A stretch of 10,560 bases of DNA from Thermohalobaculum sp039817245. Its GTDB lineage: Bacteria; Pseudomonadota; Alphaproteobacteria; Rhodobacterales; Rhodobacteraceae. This document shows, piece by piece, positions 1-8,563 of this stretch; within the stretch, counting starts at the first letter, position 1, and every line of letters starts with the position of its first letter. The translations under genes were made by a program, and so were the position numbers. The stretch covers positions 1 through 10,560 of the forward strand of contig JBCBWF010000159.1 in NCBI GenBank assembly GCA_039817245.1, read 5' to 3'. The notes beneath the pieces were generated by a model. The model saw only the letters and a program-made list of their open reading frames with translations, was not told where the DNA came from and ran no database searches.

Positions 1-1
1 A

Positions 2-2005
<2,004 letters not shown>

Positions 2006-2033
2006 GCGGCGCGGGCCCTGTTCTCCGAGCCGA

Positions 2034-2582
2034 TCAGGCCGGGGCGAGTGCTGCCTCGAGGCGGTCGAGCACGTCCTCGCTCCGGGCCGTGATGCCTGCG
2101 GCATCGCCGTCCACCCCGGCTTTGACCACGGCGACCACTGCGTTCGGCCACGTGGCGGGGATCTCCCAGTCCGCGTAAAGGCTCTGGATGAACGCGGTCA
2201 GCGCCTCGCTGGCCGGCGCCGAGCGCTCCAGCACCACGATCCACTGCGCGGCCTGGGACCAGTCATGGCCTGTGGCCTCGAAGGCGCCCCGGACCCCGGC
2301 CGCCTCATCGGCCAGAACGAGTGCGGTCGTCGCGCCGAGGATCCCCGGCAGCCGGATCGCGCCGAACACCGCCTGATCGTTGGCCGGCTCCTTTTCGGCG
2401 AAAACCACGCGGCCGAGGCCCGCCAGCGCCGCCGCAAGCGGTGCCGCAACGGCTTCGGGCGGCCCGGCATCCACCGGGTCCTCCGCCAGTTTCCAGGTCA
2501 GCAGGCGCGTCGGCATCGCCGGCGCGGCCACCTCCCAGACGCGCGCATCGAAGGCGCGCTCGAAACGGAACTGGACGGTCAT
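2034..2582 (-). CDS. Candidate immunity or partner protein of the upstream toxin-like gene
   Basis: I do not recognise this 182-residue protein. It begins MTVQFRFERAFDARVWEV and ends RLEAALAPA. It is acidic, has no signal peptide and no convincing transmembrane helix, so it should be a soluble cytoplasmic protein of mixed alpha/beta character. The start is fixed by context: ATG (2582-2580) overlaps the TGA of the upstream gene as ATGA, the usual sign of translational coupling. A weak GGAG lies further upstream inside that gene. The frame stays open for a long way upstream, but those residues are a shadow of the toxin-like gene (Arg- and His-rich, low complexity). Position directly after a small pore-former-like protein suggests an immunity protein. 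A soluble immunity protein for a membrane toxin would be unusual, so a dedicated chaperone or adaptor is a fair alternative. Existence of the gene is well supported; its role is inferred only from position. Confidence 0.75.
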   Translation of the reverse strand: MTVQFRFERAFDARVWEVAAPAMPTRLLTWKLAEDPVDAGPPEAVAAPLAAALAGLGRVVFAEKEPANDQAVFGAIRLPGILGATTALVLADEAAGVRGAFEATGHDWSQAAQWIVVLERSAPASEALTAFIQSLYADWEIPATWPNAVVAVVKAGVDGDAAGITARSEDVLDRLEAALAPA

Positions 2583-3247
2583 TGCGCGGTCTGAAGCTCC
2601 GGCAGGGGCGTGAAGATGGTGTCCTCGGCCCAGTCGTAGATGTAGCCCGACACAGCCTCGGCGGTGATATAGCCGAAGAAGCCGCCCACGGCACAGCCGA
2701 TGATCCCGCCGGCTGCGGTGCCGAGACCCGGCGCGGCCGAGCCCACCGCAGCGCCGCCGGCGCCGACCACCTTGCACCCGGCTGCCGCCGCACCCCAGGC
2801 CGAGACCACCTGCACCGTGCGGCGCAGCGGCTTCGACGCGGTCACGATCGAATAGGCATCCATCGCGGCACCGACCACCACGAGCGTGCGCCCGGCATAC
2901 TTGAAGTAGCGCGCGGCATTGCCGGCCACCTGCCCGGCGCGGCCGACGGTGGTGTGGTTCTTGATGCCGAACACCTTGTTGGTGCCCTTCTGGTTCCAGT
3001 GCCACTCGATCTTGCCGGTGTTCTTGTTGAACCCGTAGTCGAGGCGCAGATGCTGCTTGCCGTTGGGGCTCTGGATGAACAGCGTGCTGGTGGTGCCGCC
3101 CTTCGGCACATGGCCGCGCGGGCGGAACTCGATCGCCAGGCCATTCGAATTGGGAACCGGGATACGCAGGACAGCGGGCAAACCCCCGGCAACGGGGATT
3201 TCGCCGCGCATCGGAGTACCGTCTTTCTGCTGGGAAGTGTCGGACAC
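2579..3247 (-). CDS. Small glycine-zipper protein, candidate pore-forming toxin or effector
   Basis: Predicted 222-residue protein with two distinct halves. Residues 1-100 are soluble, with strand-forming patches around LRLDYGFN, GKIEWHWNQKG and FGIKNHTTVG. Residues 117-206 are hydrophobic: a first segment near 118-137 (GRTLVVVGAAMDAYSIV), then a long Gly/Ala stretch holding glycines at 176, 180, 184, 188 and 192 (GTAAGGIIGCAVGGFFG), a regular GxxxG zipper. The tail YDWAEDTIFTPLP is acidic and aromatic. There is no Sec signal peptide, PAAR motif or nuclease motif. The start chosen is GTG at 3247, because AAGGAG lies exactly 7 bases before it. The in-frame ATG at 3265 has no ribosome binding site and the AAGGAG sits inside its codons. 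Glycine zippers pack helices in membrane pores and occur in some interbacterial pore-forming effectors such as Tse4. With a coupled downstream partner, this fits a toxin-immunity pair. The toxin role is inference; a membrane-associated structural protein is the alternative. Confidence 0.7.
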   Translation of the reverse strand: MSDTSQQKDGTPMRGEIPVAGGLPAVLRIPVPNSNGLAIEFRPRGHVPKGGTTSTLFIQSPNGKQHLRLDYGFNKNTGKIEWHWNQKGTNKVFGIKNHTTVGRAGQVAGNAARYFKYAGRTLVVVGAAMDAYSIVTASKPLRRTVQVVSAWGAAAAGCKVVGAGGAAVGSAAPGLGTAAGGIIGCAVGGFFGYITAEAVSGYIYDWAEDTIFTPLPELQTAQ

Positions 3248-3254
3248 AGTCAGG

Positions 3255-3260
3255 CTCCTT
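3255..3260 (-). promoter_or_regulatory. Ribosome binding site deciding the GTG start of the toxin-like gene
   Basis: On the minus strand AAGGAG lies 7 bases before GTG (3247-3245). It would be codons 2-4 if translation began at the nearby in-frame ATG (3265), which has no Shine-Dalgarno sequence of its own. Confidence 0.7.
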
Positions 3261-3338
3261 TTCATCAAAGCGCCGGCAGCGGGCAGGCGGCGGCGGGCAG
3301 CCCCGCATGTCTCTGCATCGCTCCGCGGCGGGTGGCGT

Positions 3339-3349
3339 ATAGGTCCTAT
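3339..3349. promoter_or_regulatory. Short dyad ATAGG-T-CCTAT, possible operator
   Basis: A perfect 5+1+5 inverted repeat about 92 bases upstream of the toxin-like gene's GTG. On the minus strand it contains CCTATACG, so it could overlap a -10 element. It is short enough to arise by chance. Confidence 0.25.
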
Positions 3350-3395
3350 GGCTCTGCTAGAGGCGGAACTGTGCGCGTCTCGCCCCACCTCTCTT

Positions 3396-3445
3396 CGACG
3401 TGAGAACTCTCGCTCAACCGCAGCGTGAGCGAGGTGAGAAACGTC
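3396..3445. repeat. Nested inverted repeat with flanking direct repeats
   Basis: The inner inverted repeat is CTCGCTCA (3409-3416) and TGAGCGAG (3426-3433), eight perfect pairs around a 9-base spacer. An outer pair GACGT (3397-3401) and ACGTC (3441-3445) encloses it. The 11-mer CGACGTGAGAA (3396-3406) recurs as CGAGGTGAGAA (3430-3440), one mismatch, with starts 34 bases apart, about three helical turns. The arrangement suits paired binding sites for a regulator or an RNA hairpin in a leader. Which of the two diverging genes it serves cannot be told. Confidence 0.5.
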
Positions 3446-3500
3446 ATAGCCTCGGCGCGGGTCTCGCTTCAGGCTGCCGTGCCTCGCCGACACACGCCCC

Positions 3501-3514
3501 CGTTGCGCGCAACG
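3501..3514. promoter_or_regulatory. Perfect 14-base palindrome upstream of maeB
   Basis: CGTTGCGCGCAACG is fully self-complementary and ends 56 bases before the maeB ATG. Its TTGC-N2-GCAA core loosely recalls the TTTGC/GCAAA half-sites bound by short-chain fatty-acid regulators such as PccR and RamB, but it does not match their consensus. It may be a dimeric operator for maeB, or an effect of CG-rich sequence. Confidence 0.35.
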
Positions 3515-3520
3515 CCCCGC

Positions 3521-3540
3521 GCCCTTAAGCCACGAAGGGC
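3521..3540 (+). other. Hairpin in the probable maeB leader
   Basis: GCCCTT (3521-3526) pairs with AAGGGC (3535-3540) across an 8-base loop, 30 bases before the maeB start. It has no T run, so it is not a terminator. It could influence mRNA stability or be incidental. Confidence 0.25.
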
Positions 3541-3570
3541 CGAGAAGCAGAAAGCGGGGGAGGACAGTCC

Positions 3571-5856
3571 ATGGCAGACGGGTCGCAGGACGACGCACTG
3601 AAGGACGCCGCGCTCGCCTATCACGAAGCTCCGACGCCCGGTAAGCTCGCGATCCGCGTGACCAAACCGATGGCCACGCAGCGCGATCTGAGCCTCGCCT
3701 ATTCGCCCGGCGTCGCCGAGGCCTGCGTGCGCATCAAGGAGAGCCCGGAAGACTCCTACCGCTATACCGGCCGCGGCAATCGCGTGGCGGTCATCTCCAA
3801 CGGCACGGCCGTGCTCGGGCTCGGCAATATCGGCGCCGCCGCTTCCAAGCCGGTGATGGAAGGCAAGGTCGCGCTCTTCAAGAAATTCGCCAATATCGAC
3901 GGGTTCGATATCGAGGTGAACGAGTCCGACCCCGAAAAGCTCGCCGAGATCGTCATCGCGCTCGAGCCCACCTTCGGCGCGGTCAATCTCGAGGACATCA
4001 AGGCGCCGGACTGCTTCACGGTGGAGCGCATCTGCAAGGAGCGGATGAACATCCCCGTCTTCCACGACGACCAGCACGGCACCGCCATCGTCGTCGCCGC
4101 CGCCGCGATCAACGCGCTGCACCTCGCGGGCAAGAAGTTCGAGGATATCCGCATCGTCTCCACCGGCGGGGGGGCAGCCGGCATCGCCTGCCTCAACCTG
4201 CTGCTCGATCTCGGCGTGAGGCGCGAGCATGTCTGGCTCTACGACATCGGCGGCCTCGTGCATGCCGAGCGCACCGATATCGACGAGACCAAGCGCAGCT
4301 TCGCACGCAGTGCGGACGGCCCGACCCTGGAAGAGGCGCTGGAAGGCGCCGATCTCTTCCTCGGCCTCTCCGCCCCCGGACTGCTCAAGGGGGCGATGCT
4401 CGCGAAGATGGCGCCCAACCCCATCGTCTTCGCGCTCGCCAATCCGGTGCCGGAGATCTGGCCCACCGATGCCACCGAGGCGCGCTCGGACGCCATCGTC
4501 TGCACCGGCCGGTCCGATTTCGCGAACCAGGTCAACAACGTCCTCTGCTTTCCTTTCATCTTCCGCGGCGCGCTCGATGTGGGGGCCACGCAGATCAACG
4601 AGGCGATGAAGGTCGCCTGCGCCCACGCCATCGCCGATCTCGCGCGCCAGACCTCGTCGGCCGAGGCCGCGGCGGTCTATCGCAGCGAGCGGATGGTGTT
4701 CGGCCGCGACTACCTCATCCCCAAACCCTTCGATCCGCGCCTTCTCAGCACCATCGCCGCCGCCGTCGCCCAGGCCGCCATCGACACCGGCGTCGCCCGC
4801 CGCCCGATGCCCGATGTGGAGGACTACCGCACGCGGCTCGAAGGTTCGGTCTTCCGCTCCGCCCTCCTCATGAAGCCGGTCTTCGAGGCCGCCCGCACCG
4901 CCGAGCGCCGCATCGTGTTCGCGGAGGGTGAGGACGAGCGCGTGCTCCGCGCGGCCCAGTCCATGCTGGAGGAGGGGGTCGACAACCCCATCCTGATCGG
5001 CCGGCCGGATGTGATCGAGAGCCGGATCGAGCGCAGCGGCCTCACGCTCAAGATCGGCACCGATCTGAGGGTGGTCGACCCCAATGACGACCCGCGCTAT
5101 CGCGACTACTGGCAGACCTATCACGCGCTCATGGAGCGCCGTGGGGTCACGCCGGACATCGCCCGCGCCATCCTGCGCACCAACACCACTGCCATCGCGG
5201 GCATCATGGTCCATCAGGGCGACGCGGACAGCCTGATCTGCGGCACCTTCGGGCAGTATCTCTGGCATCTGCGCTATGTGGAGGAGATCCTCGCCGGCGG
5301 GCCGGAGCAGCTGCGTCCCCAGGGCGCGCTCAGCCCCGTGATCCTCGAGCAGGGCGTGGTCTTCATCGCCGACAGCCAGGTCTACCACGAGCCCACGCCC
5401 GAGCAGATCGCGCAGAGCACCCGGGCCGCCGCGCGCCATATCCGCCGCTTCGGGATCGAGCCCAAGATCGCGCTCCTCAGCCATTCGGTCTTCGGCAATC
5501 TCGACACCGGCTCGGGCCGCAAGATGCGCGCCGCCATCGCGCTTCTCGACCAGGCGGGCGTGGATTTCGAGTACGAGGGCGAGATGCATGCGGACCACGC
5601 GCTCGACCCCGAGCTGCGCGCCCGCCTCTTCCCGAACTCGCGCCTGAAGGGGGCGGCCAACTGCCTGATCTTCGCGAATGTGGATGCCGCCTCGGGCGCG
5701 CGGAACATCCTGAAGCAGCTCGGCGGCGGTTTGGAGGTGGGCCCGATCCTGATGGGCATGGGCAACAAGGCCCATATCGTCAGCCCGTCGGTCACCCCCC
5801 GCGGCTTGCTGAACATCGCCGCCCTGGCTGGCACGCCGGTGCAGCACTACGCCTGA
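3571..5856 (+). CDS. maeB: NADP-dependent malic enzyme with phosphotransacetylase-like domain (MaeB type)
   Basis: Oxidative decarboxylation of L-malate to pyruvate and CO2, generating NADPH, in the cytoplasm. The 761-residue length and two-domain layout are those of the MaeB class. The malic N-terminal domain carries SLAYSPGVAEAC (41-52, Tyr44 the probable catalytic Tyr) and PVMEGK (Lys99, probable catalytic Lys). Metal ligands are expected at NLEDI (Glu141, Asp142) and HDDQHGT (Asp167). The nucleotide-binding fold has STGGGAAG near 197-204. From about residue 440 (RRIVFAEGEDERV) to the end lies a phosphotransacetylase-like domain, which in characterised MaeB proteins is an acetyl-CoA-sensing regulatory and oligomerisation module rather than an active PTA. 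The ATG at 3571 follows GGGGGAGGA with good spacing. The gene stands alone and ends in a strong terminator. Beside methylmalonyl-CoA mutase and PrpE it would drain C4 acids made from propionate to pyruvate. Confidence 0.95.
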   Translation: MADGSQDDALKDAALAYHEAPTPGKLAIRVTKPMATQRDLSLAYSPGVAEACVRIKESPEDSYRYTGRGNRVAVISNGTAVLGLGNIGAAASKPVMEGKVALFKKFANIDGFDIEVNESDPEKLAEIVIALEPTFGAVNLEDIKAPDCFTVERICKERMNIPVFHDDQHGTAIVVAAAAINALHLAGKKFEDIRIVSTGGGAAGIACLNLLLDLGVRREHVWLYDIGGLVHAERTDIDETKRSFARSADGPTLEEALEGADLFLGLSAPGLLKGAMLAKMAPNPIVFALANPVPEIWPTDATEARSDAIVCTGRSDFANQVNNVLCFPFIFRGALDVGATQINEAMKVACAHAIADLARQTSSAEAAAVYRSERMVFGRDYLIPKPFDPRLLSTIAAAVAQAAIDTGVARRPMPDVEDYRTRLEGSVFRSALLMKPVFEAARTAERRIVFAEGEDERVLRAAQSMLEEGVDNPILIGRPDVIESRIERSGLTLKIGTDLRVVDPNDDPRYRDYWQTYHALMERRGVTPDIARAILRTNTTAIAGIMVHQGDADSLICGTFGQYLWHLRYVEEILAGGPEQLRPQGALSPVILEQGVVFIADSQVYHEPTPEQIAQSTRAAARHIRRFGIEPKIALLSHSVFGNLDTGSGRKMRAAIALLDQAGVDFEYEGEMHADHALDPELRARLFPNSRLKGAANCLIFANVDAASGARNILKQLGGGLEVGPILMGMGNKAHIVSPSVTPRGLLNIAALAGTPVQHYA

Positions 5857-5873
5857 AGACCTTGGAACGAAAG

Positions 5874-5905
5874 CGCCCCGCCGGTCCGTCCGGCGGGGCG
5901 TTTTT
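5874..5905 (+). terminator. Intrinsic terminator of maeB
   Basis: The 11-pair perfect stem CGCCCCGCCGG (5874-5884) and CCGGCGGGGCG (5890-5900) has a TCCGT loop and is followed directly by TTTTT (5901-5905). It begins 17 bases after the maeB stop codon. A classical Rho-independent terminator. Confidence 0.95.
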
Positions 5906-6438
5906 GACGCTGAGAAACGGTGTCTAACTGGTCTTGCGCCGGCCCGTTCAATCGGGCGCGGCGCGACCGCACACGCGCCGGATCAGCTACCGGCGGACGG
6001 CAGAGCCAGAATCACAGACATGAGCCCAATGGTGAAGGCAAACGCCGCAGGCACGAGAACGTGTCGATGATTGCCGAGCAAGGTCTTCTCCCGATGCAAT
6101 GAATGCTGGTGGAAAGCACTGCCGGGAACGTTGTCCCGAAGGGATTAGTACACCTACAGGGAGAGTGCGTAACATACTCGATTCTGTCCGAAAACGAGAA
6201 TCGTATGCGATTTGGCACGCTTCCCCAGCGGCACGTGCAAAGATGCATCAGTCTGGGTTGTTTGTCCGTTCGGTCCCGCCGCCGGCGCCGCGAAGTGCTT
6301 GCATCGTAGGCAGTGCGCAACATCCCGCTGGTGTCCGCGAGGCAAATGTTTCAGAGAATAGCTCCGCCAGAGGAGCCTGCGCGCAGGTCGGGTGCGAATC
6401 TATCGATCGGCAAGACGACAAGAAGGGTAGGGAGTTCG
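5906..6438. other. Lower-GC intergenic spacer upstream of prpE
   Basis: About 530 bases with no gene I can support. By my count bases 6121-6240 are about 54% GC, against 77% in a sample of maeB (4741-4800). Open frames here are short and lack ribosome binding sites or family resemblance. The most protein-like is a minus-strand stretch at 5983-6099 whose C-terminal part is hydrophobic and may be a gene remnant. Two dyads are visible: CGGGA/TCCCG at 6123-6138 and CGATTCT/AGAATCG at 6179-6203. The prpE promoter should lie in the distal part, but I found no clear -35/-10 pair. Confidence 0.6.
6179..6203. repeat. Inverted repeat CGATTCT-N11-AGAATCG
   Basis: Perfect 7-base arms at 6179-6185 and 6197-6203 with an 11-base spacer that includes AAAA. 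An imperfect 12-base dyad (ATCG-TATG-CGAT) overlaps its right end at 6200-6211. The pair lies about 240 bases before prpE and could be an operator. Confidence 0.35.
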
Positions 6439-8337
6439 ATGAGCAGCTATCGCGCGATCTATGAGGGCTGGAAGGCCGACCCCGAGCGGTTCTGGATGGA
6501 CGCGGCCGAGGCGGTGGACTGGGACACCAAGCCCTCGAAGGCGCTCGAGGATGCGGACGCGCCGCTCTACCGCTGGTTCGGCGACGGGCGCTGCAACACC
6601 TGCCACAACGCGCTCGACCGCCATGTCGCCGCCGGCCGGGGCGACCAGCCGGCGCTGATCTACGACAGCCCCATCACCGGCGCGAAGGCCATCTTCACCT
6701 ATGCCGAGATGCTCGACCGGGTCTCCCGCCTTGCCGGCGCGCTCGCCGCGCACGGCGTCGGCGTGGGCGACCGGGTGGTCATTTATATGCCGATGGTGCC
6801 CGAGGCGGTGATGGCCATGCTCGCCTGCGCGCGCATCGGCGCCATCCACTCGGTGGTGTTCGGCGGCTTCGCGGCCAATGAGCTCGCCGTGCGGCTCGAC
6901 GATTCGCAGCCCAAGGCCATCCTCGCCGCCTCCTGCGGGATCGAACCCGGCCGCGTCGTGCCCTACAAGCCGCTCCTCGACAACGCGATCGAGCTCGCCG
7001 AGCACAAGCCCGGCCTCTGCATCGTCCTGCAGCGCGAGCAGTCCCCCGCGAGCATGGTGGAGGGGCGCGATGTGGACTGGCAGGAGGCGGTTGCGGCGGC
7101 CGAGCCCGTGCCCTGCGTCTCCCTCCCGGGCGATGCGCCGCTCTATATCCTCTACACCTCCGGCACCACCGGCCAGCCGAAGGGCGTGGTGCGCCCCAAT
7201 GCCGGGCACATGGTGGCGCTCCTCTGGACGATGAAGGCGATCTACGACATCGGCCCCGGCGAAGTGATGTTCACCGCGTCCGATGTCGGCTGGGTCGTCG
7301 GCCACTCCTACATCTGCTATGCGCCGCTCCTCGCCGGCGCGACCACCATCGTCTTCGAGGGCAAGCCCGTCGGCACCCCCGATGCGGGCACCTTCTGGCG
7401 CATCATCTCCGAGTACGGCGTGAAGTCCTTCTTCACCGCCCCCACCGCCTTCCGCGCGATCAAGCGCGAGGATCCGACCGGCGAGTTCATCGCGCGCTAC
7501 CCCATGCCCGGCCTCAAGGCGCTCTACCTCGCCGGTGAGCGCGCCGATCCGGCCACGGTGGAATGGGCGGGCGAGAAGCTCGGCGTGCCCGTGGTCGATC
7601 ACTGGTGGCAGACCGAGACGGGCTACGCCATCGCCGCCAACCCGCTCGGCATCGAGCCTCAGCCCATGAAGGCCGGCTCGCCCACTCTGCCGATGCCGGG
7701 CTACGACGTGCAGATCCTCGACGAGGGCGGCCAGCCCGTGGCCGCGGGCGAGCTCGGCGCCATCGCCGTGCGCCTGCCGCTGCCGCCGGGCACGCTGCCC
7801 ACGCTCTGGAACGCCGAGCCGCGCTACCGCAAGAGCTATCTCGAGCGCTTCCCCGGCTACTACGAGACCGGCGATGCCGGCTATCTCGACGAGGACGGCT
7901 ATGTCTACATCATGGCCCGCACGGACGATGTCATCAACGTGGCCGGCCACCGCCTCTCCACCGGCGCGATGGAGGAAGTGCTCGCCCGCCACCCGGATGT
8001 CGCCGAATGTGCGGTGATCGGTGCCGCGGACGCGCTCAAGGGCCAGGTCCCGGTCGGCTTTCTCTGCCTCAACGCCGGCTGCAACCGCGCGCATGACGAG
8101 GTCGTCGCCGAAGCGGTGAAGCTCGTGCGCGACGTGATCGGCCCGGTCGCGGCCTTCAAGCAGGCAGTGGTGATCGACCGGCTGCCAAAGACCCGCTCCG
8201 GCAAGATCTTGCGCGGCACCATGGTCAAGATCGCGAATGGCGAGGAGTACAAGATGCCCGCCACAATCGACGATCCGATGATCCTGGAAGAGGTCGGCGA
8301 GGCCCTCGGCGCCCTCGGTTACTCGGCGCGCTCCTGA
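6439..8337 (+). CDS. prpE: Propionyl-CoA synthetase (AMP-forming)
   Basis: ATP-dependent activation of propionate to propionyl-CoA through an acyl-adenylate, in the cytoplasm. The 632-residue protein is a full-length ANL-superfamily enzyme close to the acetyl-CoA synthetases. Visible motifs are the P-loop TSGTTGQPKG (240-249), WWQTETG (389-395), YETGD (Asp479), ARTDDVINVAGHRLSTG (Arg494 onward) and the C-terminal LPKTRSGK with catalytic Lys589. The N-terminus SSYRAIYEGWKADPERFW and the sequence around HWWQTETGY fit PrpE/ACSS3 better than acetyl-CoA synthetase, which usually reads TWWQTETGG there. ATG 6439 is chosen because TAGGGAG (6428-6434) precedes it and homology starts there; the upstream in-frame GTG at 6313 adds 42 residues with no family resemblance. 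The gene appears monocistronic. Together with methylmalonyl-CoA mutase it indicates propionate use through methylmalonyl-CoA. Some acetate activity is possible. Confidence 0.88.
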   Translation: MSSYRAIYEGWKADPERFWMDAAEAVDWDTKPSKALEDADAPLYRWFGDGRCNTCHNALDRHVAAGRGDQPALIYDSPITGAKAIFTYAEMLDRVSRLAGALAAHGVGVGDRVVIYMPMVPEAVMAMLACARIGAIHSVVFGGFAANELAVRLDDSQPKAILAASCGIEPGRVVPYKPLLDNAIELAEHKPGLCIVLQREQSPASMVEGRDVDWQEAVAAAEPVPCVSLPGDAPLYILYTSGTTGQPKGVVRPNAGHMVALLWTMKAIYDIGPGEVMFTASDVGWVVGHSYICYAPLLAGATTIVFEGKPVGTPDAGTFWRIISEYGVKSFFTAPTAFRAIKREDPTGEFIARYPMPGLKALYLAGERADPATVEWAGEKLGVPVVDHWWQTETGYAIAANPLGIEPQPMKAGSPTLPMPGYDVQILDEGGQPVAAGELGAIAVRLPLPPGTLPTLWNAEPRYRKSYLERFPGYYETGDAGYLDEDGYVYIMARTDDVINVAGHRLSTGAMEEVLARHPDVAECAVIGAADALKGQVPVGFLCLNAGCNRAHDEVVAEAVKLVRDVIGPVAAFKQAVVIDRLPKTRSGKILRGTMVKIANGEEYKMPATIDDPMILEEVGEALGALGYSARS

Positions 8338-8356
8338 GGGATCGGCAATGCATCGC

Positions 8357-8391
8357 CGTGCGCGCATCGCTCTCGTGGCGATGCGTGCACG
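8357..8391 (+). other. Long hairpin after prpE, possible weak terminator
   Basis: CGTGCGCGCATCGC (8357-8370) pairs with GCGATGCGTGCACG (8378-8391) over 14 positions, one of them a G-T wobble, with a 7-base loop. It begins 20 bases after the prpE stop. The nearest T run is four bases about 12 positions beyond the stem, so this is at best a weak or Rho-assisted terminator or a 3' mRNA-stabilising structure. Confidence 0.45.
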
Positions 8392-8563
8392 AATGGCGCA
8401 ATCTTTTCATGTCCATGACGTTTGAATGGCAATATCATCCAGCGATCCACGCAACGCTCGCAATCGATCATGGTTCTGCGATATTTCGGCCCCGATCCTG
8501 ATCAACCTCGTCTGCACCGGTTTGGTGTAAAGAATTGCCGCGCGTGCAGGGGGGAATGGTAAA

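Larger units (their letters stand above)
3248..3570. promoter_or_regulatory. Divergent control region between the toxin-like cassette and maeB
   Basis: This 323-base region holds no gene I can support and must carry the promoters of both the minus-strand cassette and maeB. It is rich in dyads, listed separately: ATAGGTCCTAT at 3339-3349, a nested inverted repeat with flanking direct repeats at 3396-3445, a 14-base palindrome at 3501-3514 and a leader hairpin at 3521-3540. I could not assign convincing -35/-10 pairs on either strand. The maeB ribosome binding site lies within GGGGGAGGA at 3556-3564. Confidence 0.6.

Noticed and set aside
2583..3308. Upstream extension of the immunity-like frame to 3308
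   Set aside because: The added residues are an Arg/His-rich shadow of the toxin-like gene; the ATGA overlap gives a clear start at 2582.
2321..3403. 360-codon plus-strand frame over the minus-strand cassette
   Set aside because: The composition is dominated by Arg, Ala, Gly and Pro with no recognisable domain; the minus-strand genes have coherent protein features and a proper ribosome binding site.
3469..5847. 792-codon open frame on the minus strand opposite maeB
   Set aside because: It is the mirror of maeB in GC-rich DNA. Its product is a low-complexity Arg/Asp/Gly/His-rich chain with no domain, while maeB has full family motifs.
5869..5876. GAAAGCGC matching the left part of the IclR-leader palindrome
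   Set aside because: It overlaps the maeB terminator stem and lacks the right half, so it is most likely coincidence.
5904..5929. TTGACG after the maeB terminator as a -35 element
   Set aside because: It is formed by the terminator T run; no acceptable -10 lies at 16-18 bases, and the nearest TAACTG is at 15.
6400..8367. 655-codon open frame on the minus strand opposite prpE
   Set aside because: The same antisense effect of strong third-position GC bias; the product shows His/Asp/Gly/Ala-rich low complexity and no motif.
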